Shown one piece after another: positions 17,216-25,616 of a DNA stretch of 64,000 nucleotides. Source of the DNA: a virus; the IMG/VR virus record IMGVR_UViG_3300042451_001197, positions 1-64,000 of that record; one strand, 5' to 3'. Made by a program: the position numbers and the translations under genes. Below the pieces are notes generated by a model. It was not told the DNA's origin. It was given only the letters and a program-made list of their open reading frames with translations, and did no database searches. How positions within the stretch are numbered: position 1 is the stretch's first letter; each line of letters opens with the position of its first letter.

Positions 17216-17517
17216 TAAAACAATTCAGGTTTGGGTGTTCTTTTTGGATAAACCATATAATATTCGTTTAAAAAAGTGACGATTTCATCATCATCAATAT
17301 AATCTAAACCTTTATATAATTCATCAATATCTTCATAATCTTCATCAGATTCATTTATAGTGTTATTTAAAAAATCATAACCAAATTCAGTAATTTCATC
17401 TAAACTAATAAAGTCCTGTCTATATTGTTCTTCACCATCGTCAATGGTTCTAAAGGACACCTCTAATAAGTTTGATACATCATCTATATAAAACGAAATT
17501 AAATCTTTAACCTCCAT
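17215..17517 (-). CDS. Hypothetical very acidic protein
   Basis: 100 residues, extremely acidic (ESDEDYEDIDELYKGLDYID). No motif recognised; could be a DNA-mimic or a scaffold partner, but that is a guess. Two nt separate it from the gene upstream at 17519. Confidence 0.55.
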   Translation of the reverse strand: MEVKDLISFYIDDVSNLLEVSFRTIDDGEEQYRQDFISLDEITEFGYDFLNNTINESDEDYEDIDELYKGLDYIDDDEIVTFLNEYYMVYPKRTPKPELF

Positions 17518-17518
17518 A

Positions 17519-18064
17519 TTAATATTTATTAAATCTTTTAAACATATTAAGTGTCTTTAAAACCTGTTCTTGTATAGGCTCAATCACATCTTCATCAATA
17601 TCCTGTTCGTCAATATATTTAATAACCATTTCATCATTTGTTATGTCATCATCAACTCGTAAATCTAAAACATCGGTTTCTTCTTTATCATCGTGACCGA
17701 AAGTTCCGTGTTCTAAATCATCTTTTCTATCACCTATCATATCTAATGGTGCTCCAACGCTAAGGTATTCGCTCTCAAAAGTTTCTTCAGGATGAAATGC
17801 CGATCCTGATTGAGCGTCTTCATCAAACAATCCTGTCGATTTTCCATCGAATCTCATTTCATTAATTCCCACATTTTTATATTCGGAAACATCCCCTTTA
17901 TTATTTACGGTTAAACCCATCTTATCATTTGCCAAATCCTGAACATATAATGGTTGAGTATTAGATTGAGAATAATTGGTTACATATCCATCATAGATAG
18001 TTCTATGTTTATTGAGAATACTTTCCTTTTCTTCTCTTGTCATCTTAAAAAGATATTGATTCAT
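17519..18064 (-). CDS. Putative virion protein with MTREEKESIL N-terminus
   Basis: 181 residues. The N-terminus MNQYLFKMTREEKESILNKH followed by YDGY belongs to the same class of short leading helices as the tag at 46321 (ITEEEKKHILSLY). The middle is polar; the C-terminal third is very acidic (DDDITNDEMVIKYIDEQDID). I recall this opening from structural proteins of uncultured Bacteroidetes phages. TATTTAT lies about 20 nt upstream of the ATG. It heads the operon reaching 16286. Confidence 0.6.
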   Translation of the reverse strand: MNQYLFKMTREEKESILNKHRTIYDGYVTNYSQSNTQPLYVQDLANDKMGLTVNNKGDVSEYKNVGINEMRFDGKSTGLFDEDAQSGSAFHPEETFESEYLSVGAPLDMIGDRKDDLEHGTFGHDDKEETDVLDLRVDDDITNDEMVIKYIDEQDIDEDVIEPIQEQVLKTLNMFKRFNKY

Positions 18065-18096
18065 AATTTTTATTTTTTATATAAATACATTTAAAC

Positions 18097-18438
18097 CTAT
18101 AAAACTTTACTAACCAAATTAATTAGTTGTTTTTTAGTTATAAGATAAGATTCTTTTTTTATTCCTCTTTTTTTATCGGTATAATATGGGTCTTTTGTCC
18201 AAGTATCTTTTTTAATTGAGAGAGATAATGTACTTATTCTTTTACCAATATTGTCATAATCTCCATCATCCCAAGACACTTTATACATCCATTCACCGGC
18301 CGCGTCAAACAATTCTCCCGCAACTCCCCAACTTCCTGGTGATAAACTTTCACCATCCATAAATAATAGACATACTCTATCACCAATTTCTAACTTTGGA
18401 TTTATTCTTGAATCGGGATTTAAATCGTTAGGTCTCAT
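18097..18438 (-). CDS. KOW/SH3-like protein with C-terminal tag-like sequence
   Basis: 113 residues. Residues 15-60 are a small beta barrel (LEIGDRVCLLFMDG, MYKVSWDDGD). The last 18 residues, ESYLITKKQLINLVSKVL, look like the tag found at the N-terminus of many other proteins here, moved to the C-terminus. TATTTAT lies about 25 nt before the ATG. The true function is unknown; the terminal tag suggests it shares a destination with the tagged set. Confidence 0.6.
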   Translation of the reverse strand: MRPNDLNPDSRINPKLEIGDRVCLLFMDGESLSPGSWGVAGELFDAAGEWMYKVSWDDGDYDNIGKRISTLSLSIKKDTWTKDPYYTDKKRGIKKESYLITKKQLINLVSKVL

Positions 18439-18491
18439 ATATTTTTACGTATTTTATTAATAATAAATATTATCAAAGTATTTATTGTCGT

Positions 18492-19124
18492 ATGGGTATT
18501 ACAATTTTAATTAATGAAAATCAAAAAAGAAGACTAATCCTTGAAGGTAGTGGTGATTTTATTGTTGAGATATTATCAAAAAATTATGAATTTGTTAAAA
18601 AAGTTATTAAGGATTCATCAAGTCAGATAGGTCTTAATTTAGAGTTTTTGGTTAGTTGGGGGGCAACTATTGGTGGATTTGTAGGTCCTTTAGAAGAATT
18701 TTTAAGAGGTGTTGAACCTAGTTTATCTGATTTGGAAATTAGTTTAATCTTAACAGGGGTTATTTCGTCTTATTATCTCGATAATAAAGAATACGTCAAA
18801 AAAATTATCGATACTATAAAAGAAAAAGGTTTATATAAACCATTTAAAAAAGTCTTAACTAAGAGTAAAGAATTTAAATCTGTTTTTTCTGATTTTATTG
18901 GTAGTTTAGGTATTACATTACATAAAGTAACTAACATATTAAGTTATACTTTTATATTACCATTATTACCCATACTATATAATATGGTTACCGAGAATAA
19001 TATTAGTTCATCTGAAATTAGTGACCTATCTAAAAGACTAATAGGGTTTGGTCTTTTAACCGTATCTGGTTTGGTATTAAAACAATTAATATCAAAAATC
19101 GCAAAAAGATTTAAGGGTAAATAA
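18492..19124 (+). CDS. Tagged membrane protein
   Basis: 210 residues. The tag MGITILINENQKRRLILE ends in I-L-E. Downstream are hydrophobic segments near residues 55-75, 85-105 and 155-205 (YTFILPLLPILYNMV, LIGFGLLTVSGLVL), and a basic tail. TATTTAT lies 6 nt before the ATG. It could be a membrane-active protein delivered from the virion; this is inference from the tag. Confidence 0.65.
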   Translation: MGITILINENQKRRLILEGSGDFIVEILSKNYEFVKKVIKDSSSQIGLNLEFLVSWGATIGGFVGPLEEFLRGVEPSLSDLEISLILTGVISSYYLDNKEYVKKIIDTIKEKGLYKPFKKVLTKSKEFKSVFSDFIGSLGITLHKVTNILSYTFILPLLPILYNMVTENNISSSEISDLSKRLIGFGLLTVSGLVLKQLISKIAKRFKGK

Positions 19125-19184
19125 TAATTTGTCTATTTGTTTTTATTTTACTATATTTTATTAGAAATATTAGTTTTTTAAAAA

Positions 19185-20216
19185 ATGGATAAAAAATTCG
19201 ACTTTAAGGATATCACATTAGTTCCTGAAACAATCAGTTCAATTTCATCAAGAAAAGAGGTAAATCCCTTTTATGAAAATGGTAAATTACCAATATTTGT
19301 ATCACCAATGGATACCGTTGTTGATGGGGATAATTGTGAGTTATTTCACGAAAACAAATTAGAGGTATGTTTACCAAGAGGAGTTTTTTCAGGTGAAGAT
19401 GATTCATTTAGTTCAATATCGTTAACGGATTTTGAGAAAATAATTAATTGGTTTAGTGATGGTTCATTAGAAACTAAAGAGACTCGATTTTTAGTTGATA
19501 TCGCTAATGGTCATATGGAAAAATTACACGAATTATGTAAAAAATTCATAGAGACAAGAGAATCTGAAAAATATGAAATTATGGTTGGTAATGTCGCCAA
19601 CCCAAAAACATTTGAGAAATTTTGTGAAATAGGTGTTGATTATGTTAGAGTCGGTATTGGTGGTGGTAGCGGTTGTTTAACATCTGCGAATACCGGAGTT
19701 CACTATCCTATGGCGTCTTTAATTTCTGAATGTTATATGATTAAAAAAAATAACGGGTTTAAAACAAAAATAATAGCGGATGGTGGATTTAGAAATTATG
19801 ATGATATTATCAAAGCCATTGCTTTAGGTGCTGATTATGTTATGTTAGGAGGTATTTTAAATAAAACTTTAGAATCTTGTTCACCAACAAAATTATTTGA
19901 TTTAATACCGATTAGTGAGAAAACTACAAAATTAATATGGGAAAATTTTCCAATATTAAAAAAACGTCTATATAAAGATTTTAGAGGTATGAGTACTAAA
20001 GAAGTTCAAGTAAAATGGGGTAAAAATAAACCAACAACATCTGAAGGTATTTCAAAAACAAATAGAATTGAGTACACTTTAAATGGATGGGTTAGTAACT
20101 TTGAGGATTATCTTAGATCGGCTATGTCGTATACAAATTCAAAAGATTTAGAACAATTTAAAGATAGTGATTATATTTTTATCACCGAAAACGCTCTTAA
20201 TCGTTATAATAAATGA
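19185..20216 (+). CDS. IMP dehydrogenase / GMP reductase family enzyme
   Basis: 343 residues, a single (beta/alpha)8 barrel without CBS domains. Visible family landmarks: ITLVPE at the N-terminus, PMDTVVD, the nucleotide loop VGIGGGSGCLTSANTG with the catalytic cysteine (about residue 164), IADGGFRNYDDIIKAIALGADYVMLGG (phosphate site, quoted in part: IADGGF, ADYVMLGG), FRGMSTKE, and the C-terminal LRSAMSYTNSKDL. It should oxidise IMP to XMP or reduce GMP to IMP with NAD(P). The catalytic loop is GSGCLTS rather than the usual GSxCxT(R/Q), so which reaction it runs is not clear. It would shift the purine pool during infection. Confidence 0.85.
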   Translation: MDKKFDFKDITLVPETISSISSRKEVNPFYENGKLPIFVSPMDTVVDGDNCELFHENKLEVCLPRGVFSGEDDSFSSISLTDFEKIINWFSDGSLETKETRFLVDIANGHMEKLHELCKKFIETRESEKYEIMVGNVANPKTFEKFCEIGVDYVRVGIGGGSGCLTSANTGVHYPMASLISECYMIKKNNGFKTKIIADGGFRNYDDIIKAIALGADYVMLGGILNKTLESCSPTKLFDLIPISEKTTKLIWENFPILKKRLYKDFRGMSTKEVQVKWGKNKPTTSEGISKTNRIEYTLNGWVSNFEDYLRSAMSYTNSKDLEQFKDSDYIFITENALNRYNK

Positions 20217-20222
20217 TGTTTG

Positions 20223-20822
20223 TTATTTAAGATATATTTTAACTTTTAAATCACCATCACCTTTAATTAACCTGTGATACACACCTTTTGGTATAAAATA
20301 TTCTTTACCTTCAGTTAATTTAATTGGTAGTTCATTATCCATTTGAAAATACCAATTATTTTTATGTTGAGGTATTACCACTCTATCTTGTTCATCAAAA
20401 TGCCATTTTAATTCTTCGGTTTTAACATTCTCAGAAAATGTTCTTATTTTAAGTTTTTTGGAAATATTTTCATCTAAAAAAGGAAATGTTTCTAAATCTT
20501 TTTGAGAACCGATCGGTAATGAATTTAAGAACATTCTAATATCATATCTGTATATATCAATATTAAGTAATTTTAAAATCTGTTCTAATTCTTCAAAAAC
20601 CGCGTACCAAAGGTTTGTAGGTTCTCCATATTCATCTTCTATAGTGTGTTCTAATTCTTGGGGTTCTGTATCGACAAAGATATATATTTTACCTTGATTA
20701 GACATTATTTTTTTAACTCTAACTTGTAAATCGTGGTCAATAAAATATTCATCAATAATATTTTTATTACCATACTCATCAAAATATCGATTAATTATAT
20801 TAATTAATTTTTCAATTTTCAT
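20223..20822 (-). CDS. Hypothetical protein with cupin-like C-terminus
   Basis: 199 residues. The N-terminus MKIEKLINIINRYFDEYG resembles the tag helices. The C-terminal 60 residues (WHFDEQDRVVIPQHKNNWYF, FIPKGVYHRLIKGDGDLKV) have the turn P-K-G-x-x-H and flanking strands of a small cupin barrel. Its metal ligands are not complete by eye, so catalysis is doubtful. Two nt separate it from the tagged gene at 20824. Confidence 0.55.
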   Translation of the reverse strand: MKIEKLINIINRYFDEYGNKNIIDEYFIDHDLQVRVKKIMSNQGKIYIFVDTEPQELEHTIEDEYGEPTNLWYAVFEELEQILKLLNIDIYRYDIRMFLNSLPIGSQKDLETFPFLDENISKKLKIRTFSENVKTEELKWHFDEQDRVVIPQHKNNWYFQMDNELPIKLTEGKEYFIPKGVYHRLIKGDGDLKVKIYLK

Positions 20823-20823
20823 A

Positions 20824-21444
20824 TTACCAACTTCTACTACTCTTTAAACCCAATTTTTTTCTATGTCTTGACACATTACAACTCCAATATCCTGCGGTAG
20901 TTCTATCTTTCTTTTGGTCACACTTATGACGAGCTCTGAATGATTTTGCTCTACCTTTATTAGCATTTTTTATCCTTAAATTAGGGTCACCAAATGTAAC
21001 TTTTTTAACGGTTCCTTTTGGTGTTTTAACATATACCGCAAATTTCTTAGGGCCTCCAGGCGTTCTGAATGGACTATTAAGTTTAACATTTTTTCCGCCC
21101 TTTTTAGCTTCAGTTAATATATCTTCTAAATCAGTTTCATAAATAGGTGCGTCCAACCAAACCTCATCACCATTCTCCAATAACACTTTTTTACCTAAAT
21201 CGGACTCAACAATCCATATATCATTTTCATTTAAACTGATTAAGTTTTTATCATATAAAGACCTAACTTCATTAATTAAATTAAAGAATTTATCTGAATA
21301 TACTCTGAAAATATTCTCATTTAAAGGTATTTTATTTTCAATATGGTAACTCAGTTCTTCAGATATTTGAACGTCTTTTATCAATTTCATAGGTGGATTT
21401 TTAATCTCACTTAAAACTTTACCTATTAGATTATCTATTTTCAT
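20824..21444 (-). CDS. Tagged protein with conserved phage C-terminal domain
   Basis: 206 residues. The N-terminus MKIDNLIGKVLSE ends in L-S-E. The C-terminal 70 residues (VTFGDPNLRIK, KSFRARHKCDQK, TAGYWSCNVSR) form a Cys-containing module that I recall from structural proteins of T4-like phages (pattern FGDPN...RARHxC...YWSC). TATTTAT lies about 21 nt before the ATG. It is probably a virion-associated protein. Confidence 0.7.
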   Translation of the reverse strand: MKIDNLIGKVLSEIKNPPMKLIKDVQISEELSYHIENKIPLNENIFRVYSDKFFNLINEVRSLYDKNLISLNENDIWIVESDLGKKVLLENGDEVWLDAPIYETDLEDILTEAKKGGKNVKLNSPFRTPGGPKKFAVYVKTPKGTVKKVTFGDPNLRIKNANKGRAKSFRARHKCDQKKDRTTAGYWSCNVSRHRKKLGLKSSRSW

Positions 21445-21474
21445 AAACCTCTTTTTTATATTAATAAATATGTC

Positions 21475-21482
21475 TATATTTG
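21475..21482 (+). promoter_or_regulatory. TAnnTTTG promoter box, leaderless kinase gene
   Basis: TATATTTG, 4 nt before the ATG at 21487. The minus-strand TATTTAT of the divergent gene lies in the same 43-bp gap. Confidence 0.6.
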
Positions 21483-21486
21483 ATAT

Positions 21487-21879
21487 ATGAATGAAAAAAT
21501 ATTATATATCGTTAGAGGATGTCCTGGCTCAGGTAAAACAACATTCGCCAAACAATTAACGTCAAACGTATTTGAGGCCGACCATTTTTTCTATGATGAA
21601 AATTGTGTCTATAAATTTGACCCATCAAAAATAAAAGACGCCCATAAAGAGTGTCAGGAATCTGTTGAGTATGCGATGCAATCAAGTATAAATAAAATTG
21701 CAGTATCAAATACATTTACCCAAGAGTGGGAAATGAAACCTTACTTTGAATTATCCGAAAAATACGGATACAAACTTTTCACCGTTGTAGTTGAGAACAG
21801 ACACGGGGGTAAAAATATTCACGGAGTTCCTGATGACAAATTAGAAATAATGAGAAATAGATTTGAATTTAAGTTATGA
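21487..21879 (+). CDS. P-loop kinase-like NTPase
   Basis: 130 residues with a Walker A motif GCPGSGKTTFAK at residues 11-22, EADHFFYDE at the strand 2 acid, and a short lid region (ENRHGGKNIHGVP). The pattern matches the AAA_33/zeta-like kinase group that includes polynucleotide-kinase-like phage proteins. It is short for a full PNK and has no phosphatase domain. It may pair with the RNA ligase at the window start for RNA repair; that is inference. The stop overlaps the next ATG. Confidence 0.8.
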   Translation: MNEKILYIVRGCPGSGKTTFAKQLTSNVFEADHFFYDENCVYKFDPSKIKDAHKECQESVEYAMQSSINKIAVSNTFTQEWEMKPYFELSEKYGYKLFTVVVENRHGGKNIHGVPDDKLEIMRNRFEFKL

Positions 21880-22073
21880 GAAGTTTTTTTTATGTTATAT
21901 CGATAATAATAAGACTTTTAATTATCTATAAAGTATTTGTACTATTATTTACAACGTCAACATCAGTAGACGAAGAATCTTTTAAAAAATTAATATGGTG
22001 GGGAGTTTTTCTAATATTTGACATATGGTTACAACAATCTTTTCCTTTCGATAATAATGATAAAGAAGACTAA
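21876..22073 (+). CDS. Small membrane protein
   Basis: 65 residues with two hydrophobic stretches (about 4-28 and 42-56) and an acidic tail (DNNDKED). ATGA overlap with the kinase gene. No family recognised. Confidence 0.55.
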   Translation: MRSFFYVISIIIRLLIIYKVFVLLFTTSTSVDEESFKKLIWWGVFLIFDIWLQQSFPFDNNDKED

Positions 22074-22116
22074 ATATTTATCATTATCACAATATTTATA
22101 AAAAAAAGATTTTAAT

Positions 22117-22626
22117 ATGAAAAGAGTTATATTAGACGAAAAAAAAATTCGTAAAATAATCAGACAACAATTACTTGAGGATGTCTCATTAGAAAAAGAA
22201 AAAACAGATTCTAAACCAAGATGTTTAACAACTAACACCATTCCATTAGACGACATCGTTGGTACATCAAAAGATTTTAACTTATACATCTCAAATTTGA
22301 ATAAAAGAGATGGGGGTATTAATGGTATGGTCGATGCTCTTGATATTTTAAGAACTTTAAGACTACATCCTCATATTAATGATGGTGGTGAACATTTATC
22401 ATATGATTTAATGAATCACCTTAATATGTTCAGAAATAAACATTATTATGACGAAACAAATGGAGATTGTCTTAGCGCGATGGATAAAGTAATTGAACTT
22501 TATAAAGAAAATGAGCACGGCGAAGAATTGGTTAAGGACATTGAAAAAGTTTTAAATCATAAAGACCCGACCCCTAGAGCTAAAGAGTATTTAAAACGTT
22601 GTTTGAATTTAATAAAAGAAAAATAA
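22117..22626 (+). CDS. Tagged protein, helical
   Basis: 169 residues. The tag MKRVILDEKKIRKIIRQQLL is followed by E, giving L-L-E. The rest is mostly helical with no catalytic signature (MVDALDILRTLRLHPHIN, CLSAMDKVIELYKE). ATATTTAT lies 20 nt before the ATG. A strong terminator follows at 22676. Confidence 0.65.
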   Translation: MKRVILDEKKIRKIIRQQLLEDVSLEKEKTDSKPRCLTTNTIPLDDIVGTSKDFNLYISNLNKRDGGINGMVDALDILRTLRLHPHINDGGEHLSYDLMNHLNMFRNKHYYDETNGDCLSAMDKVIELYKENEHGEELVKDIEKVLNHKDPTPRAKEYLKRCLNLIKEK

Positions 22627-22675
22627 TCCTCATATAGTTGGGGACTTTTAGGATCGTTATCGTTACGGTAACATT

Positions 22676-22707
22676 AAAAGGGGAGGTTCGCTACCATCCC
22701 CTTTTTT
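22676..22707 (+). terminator. Strong intrinsic terminator
   Basis: AAAAGGGGA pairs with TCCCCTTTT around a 12-nt loop that can add two GC pairs, followed by TTTT. It lies between two tagged genes; as the downstream gene shows no promoter box, this may act as an attenuator. Confidence 0.75.
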
Positions 22708-22721
22708 AAAAATAAAAAATT

Positions 22722-23924
22722 ATGGAAAGAAAAATATTATCAGAAGAATTAGGGAGAATGTCTTACCTTTTTGCATATAAAAGAGGTGTTGTTGTAAGTG
22801 AACAACAAATTAATATCGAAAGACCTAATTGGGGTAAAAAAACTAAAGGTAAATTAAATTTTGGTTTAGTTAAGTATGCGGAATTTACAAATAATAACTT
22901 ATTTCCGAATATTGGTCGCGAAACATTACTAATTTCCTCAGTTTCTTTAGGGGTTAAATTAGAGGAAATGGCTTCAGAATCTTCAGCACCAATTGAATTA
23001 TCTTTCTCGATTAAAGATCCGTTTAAATTTGATAAAACAGATCTTACCGAATCTGGTGAAAATAATTTTATAAGTTTTATCAAAGATTATAATTTAAAAA
23101 AAGAAAAAAATATCGATAATTGGTCTAATTACTTGGAATTTATTAAAACAAATGGTGGTGTTAAAGTATTTGGATATTCTTCTCAGGATTCTAATCCAAA
23201 TGATAATGATGGTGGTCGATTACCGGCTTGTTCGTCTTATGGGGTTGGTAAAGGTCCCAGAAAACAATATAATTTATGTTTATCGCAAAAAAGAGCTGAA
23301 ATAATTAAGGAAAAATTAATTAAAGAATTACCGGAATTAGATGGGATGGTTAACGCGATAGGAAAAGGTGAGAATTGTGACAATGATTTGTGTTGGACTA
23401 AGAATAATAAAATTACCCCTGAAGAAACTTCTGAAAATAGAAAATTTTTAATTGTGTTTCCTAAATACATTTCAAATGTATCTGATGTAAATTTAGATAG
23501 TGAAAAAACTAATAAATTTTATAATAAAGAAAGTGAAGTAAAATGGGACTCTATAAATACGTATGTTGATTTAACTGAATTTGGATACGGTAAAGTTAAG
23601 GCAGTTAAAGACAATAATAATATGATTATCTTACCTTATGAAGAGATTATGAAAATTGCGAAGAATTTACCTATAATAGGGGGCGGAAAAATAAATGACT
23701 CAATAGAAGGTGTGGGTGAAATATCTGAAGATGGTTTTATTTTAAATTCCGGAGGTAAAAAACACGTATTTAAAAATTGGAATGATCCTAACGAAATTTA
23801 TAAAGAAACTAATTACGATAAATCCCTATTCAAGGTAAGTAATAGTATATTAGCGGTTAATGATAGTCCTATTAGGTTAAAAAAAATTTCTATAACTCTA
23901 TCTTATAAATCTTATTCAGAATAA
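22722..23924 (+). CDS. Tagged protein with OmpA-like domain
   Basis: 400 residues. The N-terminus MERKILSEELGRMSYLFAYK...VVVSEQQ is a longer tag variant. Residues about 140-245 resemble an OmpA C-terminal (peptidoglycan-binding) domain: VKVFGYSSQDS, LSQKRAEIIKEKLIKEL, AIGKGEN and then ENRKFLIVFP. Cysteines at ACSS, NLCLS and CDNDLCW may form disulfides. The C-terminal 150 residues are beta-rich. A virion protein that contacts the cell wall is plausible. Confidence 0.6.
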   Translation: MERKILSEELGRMSYLFAYKRGVVVSEQQINIERPNWGKKTKGKLNFGLVKYAEFTNNNLFPNIGRETLLISSVSLGVKLEEMASESSAPIELSFSIKDPFKFDKTDLTESGENNFISFIKDYNLKKEKNIDNWSNYLEFIKTNGGVKVFGYSSQDSNPNDNDGGRLPACSSYGVGKGPRKQYNLCLSQKRAEIIKEKLIKELPELDGMVNAIGKGENCDNDLCWTKNNKITPEETSENRKFLIVFPKYISNVSDVNLDSEKTNKFYNKESEVKWDSINTYVDLTEFGYGKVKAVKDNNNMIILPYEEIMKIAKNLPIIGGGKINDSIEGVGEISEDGFILNSGGKKHVFKNWNDPNEIYKETNYDKSLFKVSNSILAVNDSPIRLKKISITLSYKSYSE

Positions 23925-23938
23925 ATAAGTGGTAATAT

Positions 23939-24583
23939 TCACTCTATAAAATTTAAACAAATTCTTGTTATTTTAGTTTCTTTATTATAAAGAACGCAAC
24001 ACGCGAACATAGTTCTTATTTTTAATTTATATTTTTCATAGGCAACCACATCGTGAGAAAGTCCTCTTATAGCACAACTATGTCTAATTGACCTGTCCCA
24101 ATTTTTAATAGTCCTTTCCGCCAATTCTTGATATGTCTCCAATTTACAATTATAAAATGTGTAAACATTTTCCACGTAATCTATAAATGAACTTTCATAA
24201 AGTATTTTTGGTATATCTTTATAACTTTTATAGAACTCTTTTCTTATAAGTTTACTATTATCCTCATACCATTTACTTCTGTCTATATGATATGATATAG
24301 TTGTTGGGTTGGATACCATATCTTTACAATTTGGTAGTGAAATTGTTTTGTAGACCCATTCAGACCATCTAGGTTTGGTTAGTTCAGGGTATAATAAAAT
24401 CTCAGGATGATTTTCTGACCATTTTTGACCGGATCGATAACAATCAATAGTGTCTCTAAAATTTAAAAACGTTTCCGCCAATACTTTTGTCGCAATTTCA
24501 GAATTGAAATTATTAAAATCTATTTTTTGCGATTTAACATACAAACTAACAGAAATTAGTATTATAATTAATATTTTTTTCAT
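23939..24583 (-). CDS. Exported CAP-like protein, copy A
   Basis: Start placed at the internal ATG at 24583 (214 residues), because TATATTTG ends 4 nt before it and a clean signal peptide follows (MKKILIIILISVSLYVKSQ). The mature part has several cysteines and a C-terminal half resembling CAP/SCP-like proteins (YQELAERTIKNWDRSIRHSC, KIRTMFACCVLYN). It is a distant paralogue of the gene at 24752, with the same upstream sequence. Probable secreted or periplasmic host-modifying protein. Confidence 0.6.
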   Translation of the reverse strand: MKKILIIILISVSLYVKSQKIDFNNFNSEIATKVLAETFLNFRDTIDCYRSGQKWSENHPEILLYPELTKPRWSEWVYKTISLPNCKDMVSNPTTISYHIDRSKWYEDNSKLIRKEFYKSYKDIPKILYESSFIDYVENVYTFYNCKLETYQELAERTIKNWDRSIRHSCAIRGLSHDVVAYEKYKLKIRTMFACCVLYNKETKITRICLNFIE

Positions 24584-24587
24584 ATTA

Positions 24588-24595
24588 CAAATATA
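24588..24595 (-). promoter_or_regulatory. TAnnTTTG promoter box for CAP-like copy A
   Basis: TATATTTG on the minus strand, 4 nt before the ATG at 24583; a TTTTG element lies 19 nt further upstream. Confidence 0.65.
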
Positions 24596-24646
24596 CAAAT
24601 TAAATTTCATTCTACAAAATTTTTATATAAATAAATAATTAAAAAT

Positions 24647-24697
24647 ATGGTAAAACTTCAGTTAAAGGATAAATCACTAAAAATAATGCAAAATTGA
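24647..24697 (+). pseudogene. Degenerate copy of the small basic gene at 25439
   Basis: Upstream sequence is nearly the same as that before the 25439 gene (attaaaaatatgg, then aaaa), but the frame MVKLQLKDKSLKIMQN stops after 16 codons. It marks the left end of a segmental duplication that also covers the CAP-like gene starts. Confidence 0.5.
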
Positions 24698-24751
24698 TAG
24701 TTCGGTTGAATTACGTGTTTACAAAGTTGTATTGTCAGAAAGTTAATTTTT

Positions 24752-25375
24752 TTAAAAATTATCAAAAGATATAACATCTTTACCTGAGTAACCTTTATAT
24801 TCTAAAACAAAAAATCCTGTAACTGATAAACAATCTGTATTAGGATTATAGTGTGTTTTATATTCTCCACACATATTTCCATAATCAATCATATCATAAA
24901 GTAGTGCAATTTTATGAAATTTTGATGACATAAAATTCTTTATAATATCTTCAGCGTAATTTTGGTAAGTTTTTTTATCGATACCCATATAGTTTATGGT
25001 GGTCACATTTTTATATTGAAATAAAATCTCCATTTTATTTTTATATTCTTTTTTAGTTTTTTTATTTTTCAAAAAATAATTAAATCTATCACTATGTTTT
25101 TCTAATAATACATTACGAAAAATTTTATGGTTTTCGTGACTAAATACTGAGTAGTGCGACATATACTCAGATTGATATTTCGCAGATTCACCACAAACTT
25201 CATCGTGTTTCATTCTACTAACATTCGCCTTTTTTCTTTCTTTCATCGCCTCTTCAAATACTAAAGAATCTAATAATTTTAAATTTATTTTTTTGAAGTT
25301 AATGACATCATCTTTTGTTTGTGATAAAAGTAATGTTGAAAACAACAATGCGATAGATATTAATATTTTTTTCAT
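24752..25375 (-). CDS. Exported CAP/SCP-like protein, copy B
   Basis: Start set at 25375 (207 residues) by analogy with copy A; signal peptide MKKILISIALLFSTLLLSQ. The mature protein has CAP-like features: a helix with AKYQSEYMSHYSVFSHENH, then NYAEDIIKNFMSSKFHK, YGNMCGEY and SVTGFFVLEY. These match the four conserved CAP blocks (helix 1 His, GEN-like segment, S-x-x-H, final strand). CAP proteins are secreted; the ligand here is unknown. The -7 box is a weaker TATATTAG. Confidence 0.65.
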   Translation of the reverse strand: MKKILISIALLFSTLLLSQTKDDVINFKKINLKLLDSLVFEEAMKERKKANVSRMKHDEVCGESAKYQSEYMSHYSVFSHENHKIFRNVLLEKHSDRFNYFLKNKKTKKEYKNKMEILFQYKNVTTINYMGIDKKTYQNYAEDIIKNFMSSKFHKIALLYDMIDYGNMCGEYKTHYNPNTDCLSVTGFFVLEYKGYSGKDVISFDNF

Positions 25376-25438
25376 ATTACTAATATACAAATTAAATTTC
25401 ATCTGGCAAAATATTTATATAAATAAATAATTAAAAAT

Positions 25439-25567
25439 ATGGCAAAATTAACTAAAACAACATCATCATCTAAAGTAACTTTCGGGATTAAAAGAAAGGG
25501 AAAAATAAAGAAAAAATACGGACCTAAAGCCCAAAAACCTAAGAAGTATAGAGGTCAAGGTCGTTAA
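25439..25567 (+). CDS. Tiny basic protein ending KKYRGQGR
   Basis: 42 residues: a Ser/Thr head (MAKLTKTTSSSKVTFGIK) and a very basic tail (KKKYGPKAQKPKKYRGQGR, 13 Lys/Arg). The KYRGQGR ending looks like a small conserved phage protein. It could bind DNA or RNA; that is inference from charge. A decayed duplicate lies at 24647. Confidence 0.65.
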   Translation: MAKLTKTTSSSKVTFGIKRKGKIKKKYGPKAQKPKKYRGQGR

Positions 25568-25616
25568 TATAATAATTATTCTGAAAATGTAAATATTTAT
25601 AGTATAAAACAATACT

